NCBI RefSeq assembly: GCF_000002425.4
Contig: NC_037266.1
Location: forward strand, 2,014,903-2,078,902
DNA length: 64,000 bases
From: Physcomitrium patens
Taxonomy: Eukaryota > Streptophyta > Bryopsida > Funariales > Funariaceae
Reading direction: 5' to 3'
The notes beneath the pieces were generated by a model that was given only the letters and a program-made list of their open reading frames with translations, was not told the DNA's origin and did not search any database. Position numbers and translations under genes: made by a program. Numbering within the stretch: position 1 is the first letter of the stretch; each line of letters begins with the position of its first letter. Below, one piece after another: positions 61,021 to 64,000 of this stretch.

Positions 61021-63188
61021 ATCTTTAAAACTTAATTTTCTTTACTTTGATAAGTTTCTTAAATTAGATTGTATTACAACCACATTTATATAATTTTTAA
61101 ATTTAAATATTCTTAAATATTCTTTTGTATATGTTTTTTGAGGAATATTTTATAATTTTCTAAAATAAATACTTCAAAAAATCTCAGATTTTAAAATTCT
61201 TCATCTATTTTATACGAATTTTTATAACTTGTTAAATTAATTTAAATAAAAGGATATTTTGGATGTATACCGTATTTTATTTTTATTTCATTTTATATAT
61301 TTTTGCAATCTTTCATATTTAAAATCTTTTCAAATAAAGAATTTTAATGCCATTTTGTTTTCTAAGAATTTGAACTTCTCAAACTTCAAATTTTTTTACA
61401 AATCAAACGTTTTTAAGTGCACCATATTATATTCTTTAATAAAAATAAACTTAAGAATATGCATTCAATCAACACTAATATGACTAGTTTTTTTATATTT
61501 ATGTAGTGCATGGTATTTAACAATACCTTTATGTTGTGCAATCATCAAATCATTTTCTTTAAAAAAATGAATCTTCAACCACTTTAGCTGATTATATTGC
61601 CATATGTAAAGACACAAAATATCATGTATGTGCACTTCCAACAACTAAATAAGTAAAGATGAAATAATTTGACCTTCATACTGTTTTTTCATTCTAAATG
61701 ATTTTTATAGTTTTTGAGACATATTCCCCTTACATCTATAATATTCTGTAATACAATACATATTAACTTGTTATTATTCATAAAAATAATATTTTAAAAT
61801 TAATATATTTTAATTTAATAAAGACAAAATTTATAAATTATCTTAAATTACAATGCATATGCCATAATATTGGATAATTAAATAGATTTTATTTCATTCT
61901 TATGACACAGAATTGTCTAATAATTTACTATTTTCTTTCCATCTTCTAATTCTATTATATTCTTTTTTAGAAATTCTTCGATGTGTGTTATATAGCAGAT
62001 CATAAATACTTATGATTCTAAACTTATTTAATTTGATGAATGACTTATCTTTAAGGCTTGTAATAACACCTTTAGGATTATCAATTTCATATTCATAAAA
62101 AGAGATAATTTTTTAATTCTTATTATTTTCTAATTACATATTTTTATTAAAAGTTCTTTATGTAAAAATATAATATTTTTATCATTACTTAAGTCATAAA
62201 AGTCATACTTTAATCTTTTCCAAATGTCATTTGAATATTAAATTATTGATGCTCTTTTTAGTCTTTGCAAAATTTGCTTTGTCTTTTCAAAAAAGAATCT
62301 ATAATTTCTAAACTTAGCGATTGTTTTGTATAAGCTTTAACCACTTCTATAGATACTTTCATCAAATATGATTTATTGCAATGTCCATCTATGAAAAAAT
62401 GTATAATAAATACTTCTATAGCTTCACAATCATTGAATAAAAATAATTATAATTTATTCTATTAAGTTTTTGTTGGTACAATTACATATCTTCATCCCAT
62501 AGATAATCTAATCAATAATCTAACAAAGGCCATAAATGTAGCTATTGCCCATAAAATGGTTCCAATAACAATGTACATTAGCCAAGCTCATCATTTGGTA
62601 GACAATCAAGGACAAAGTAGGCAAATTAATAGTAGTAGTAAGAAAAATCTATCAAAGTTTTAACTTATTCCTATTTAGTATGTGAGTATTAAGACAAATT
62701 CTTCAACCTTAATGACAAGTTGTTAAAAGATACATAGTAAACTTACCAACCCTTTTGCCTCTTCTAACCATGGATATATTACCTCTCTACTTAACCAATC
62801 CAATTTCTTAAACAAAGACAAATAGCATAAACTTCTTTTAATTTAAAGTGGCCATTTTTGTAACAATTACAAGCTAAAATATTAATGTTAATTTACCTAA
62901 AGAAGCTAAACAATTAAAGAAAAATATGGCCATTAATTTGAATTGTAATAACACAAACAACTCCCTCACTTCTAAAAAATAAAAACTCAAAGATAGCACA
63001 ATTCACATTCAACACATTGTGGAGTACAAAATATTGATAAGCAACTTGCATTTCTCTTTCATATTACATAAATTCAATAAGTCTTATTAGAAATCTAAAA
63101 TTAATAATATTAGAAAATAATGGTATATAATAACAAGTAATACCACAATGGTATTGTATTATAATATAATTAGAAAAATAATAAAGTA

Positions 63189-63427
63189 ATCCAATTTTTT
63201 ACTAAATTAACCTACATATTTAACCATCATTGTATCCTTTCAACTTCATCTTTGTTCTCAACTATTTCTCTGTTCTCAACCGTTGCCTCCATTTTTGATA
63301 TTTCTAGCCTCATATCTCTATTTTTAATAATAGTTGAGAATGGAAAATGGCTAAAAACAAAGATGGGAGTTGCAAGAATGTAATCATGGTTAAGATAGAA
63401 TGGATTGCTTTAGTAAAATTTTTGGTC
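63189..63427. mobile_element. Fold-back element with long imperfect arms
   Basis: The left arm (63189-63260) and the complement of the right arm (about 63345-63427) align over about 75 bases at roughly three quarters identity. Shared blocks include TTTTACTAAA, TTAACCAT.ATT and CATCTTTGTT. The inner arm resembles the interior of the MITE at 55.4 kb (TTAACCATCAT). Confidence 0.5.
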
Positions 63428-63715
63428 ACTTAATCATTATTTTATAATTATTATATAAATATATATATATATAATAAAAGAAATTATTTTAAAATAAAAA
63501 ATTACCTTAAAATATAAATAAAAGTAAAAATTATAATAATAAACTTTAGTGCTAATATTATTTTTTAATAGGACTAAAAAAACTTTTTAAAAATAGATTA
63601 GCAAAAATAATATTATAAAGATCTTTAAGTAGAAACAAAGAGTAGCTTTCAAGAAAAATTACCTAGATAATAAACCTTGATAATAGAAAGAATTCTTATC
63701 AGCTTGTTGCAAATA

Positions 63716-64000
63716 TAATCAATACCTTATTTCATTACTTAGATAAGAGAAATTAAATAGAAATCAATAAAATTAGATAAATGATATAAAATCTTATAGA
63801 AAAGCTTTTTTGAAGCTTTATATATGTAATTTTAACTTTATATGTATTTGTAGATAATTAATATGTTAAAAACTTGGCCAATAAGTAAGCCTTGTATCAT
63901 ATGTGTTGGCCACTTATAGTACAAGTTGACCATGTGTCATACAAAAAAAACTTGCCTTGCAAGTTAGATATGTGTAAAAGATCTTATAGAATATTATCAA
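63716..64000 (+). repeat. Partial LTR of family L, cut by the window end
   Basis: Shares blocks with the LTR at 13918-14345 in the same orientation (GAAAAGCTT, GTATTTGTAGAT, the CTTGCAAGTTA region, CTTATAGAAT). The rest lies beyond the window. Confidence 0.55.

Larger units (their letters stand above)
54251..63715. other. AT-rich gene desert
   Basis: Nearly 10 kb of strongly AT-biased DNA with no convincing frame. (TA)n tracts lie near 54393-54425, 55329-55361 and 56433-56471, and a (CT)n(TA)n tract at 57599-57681; T-runs are frequent. Open frames here (for example 56277-56525, 61259-61483) are low-complexity. Embedded repeats are listed separately. Confidence 0.7.

Noticed and set aside
1..64000. 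tRNA, rRNA and organelle genes
   Set aside because: I looked for cloverleaf-like and rRNA blocks and for organelle genes and saw none; the tRNA-like matches are retrotransposon primer-binding sites.

Overview
The window looks like nuclear DNA of a land plant. The evidence is spliced genes with GT-AG introns of roughly 100-400 bp, two plastid-targeted enzymes or carriers, a plant-type leucine-rich-repeat receptor kinase, chromodomain-bearing Ty3/gypsy retrotransposons and very AT-rich intergenic DNA. A bryophyte (moss-like) source is my best guess; that is inference from the style of genes and elements, not proven by the sequence.

1-19.7 kb is a retrotransposon graveyard. An old plus-strand chromovirus (pol remnants at 30-660 and 12975-13331) was split by a minus-strand Ty3/gypsy element (666-12969, 791-bp LTRs, TSD CTTAT). 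That element's own LTR was later split by a much younger plus-strand chromovirus (5946-12225, 485-bp LTRs, TSD CCCGT/CCTGT). All boundaries can be read exactly. The youngest LTR carries a dense array of perfect heat-shock-element units just upstream of its TATA-like box. Beyond 13.9 kb lie LTRs of another AT-rich family and a decayed minus-strand chromovirus (15.6-19.65 kb), whose tRNA primer-binding site sits in a four-fold 36-bp tandem repeat.

19.7-54 kb is the gene island. It holds five genes that I could splice: a plastid BASS5/6-like Na+/metabolite cotransporter (+, 20988-23844), an LRR receptor-like kinase with an HGD (non-RD) catalytic loop (-, 24622-27512), a plastidic glucose-6-phosphate dehydrogenase with the thioredoxin-type cysteine pair (-, 35208-38961), a membrane-anchored C3HC4 RING E3 ligase (+, 45799-46760) and a KNL2-type centromere assembly protein with SANTA and CENPC-k domains (-, 48240-53522). 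BASS/RLK and RING/KNL2 are convergent pairs. I see no operon-like or pathway link between the genes, although two act in plastid carbon and redox metabolism. The spaces between them hold microsatellites, an exact 81-bp duplication and a CACTA-like non-autonomous transposon.

54.2-64 kb is an AT-rich desert with (TA)n tracts, one clear MITE, a fold-back element, a diverged tandem repeat and, at the edge, a third copy of the LTR family seen at 13.9 and 18.0 kb. I found no gene there.
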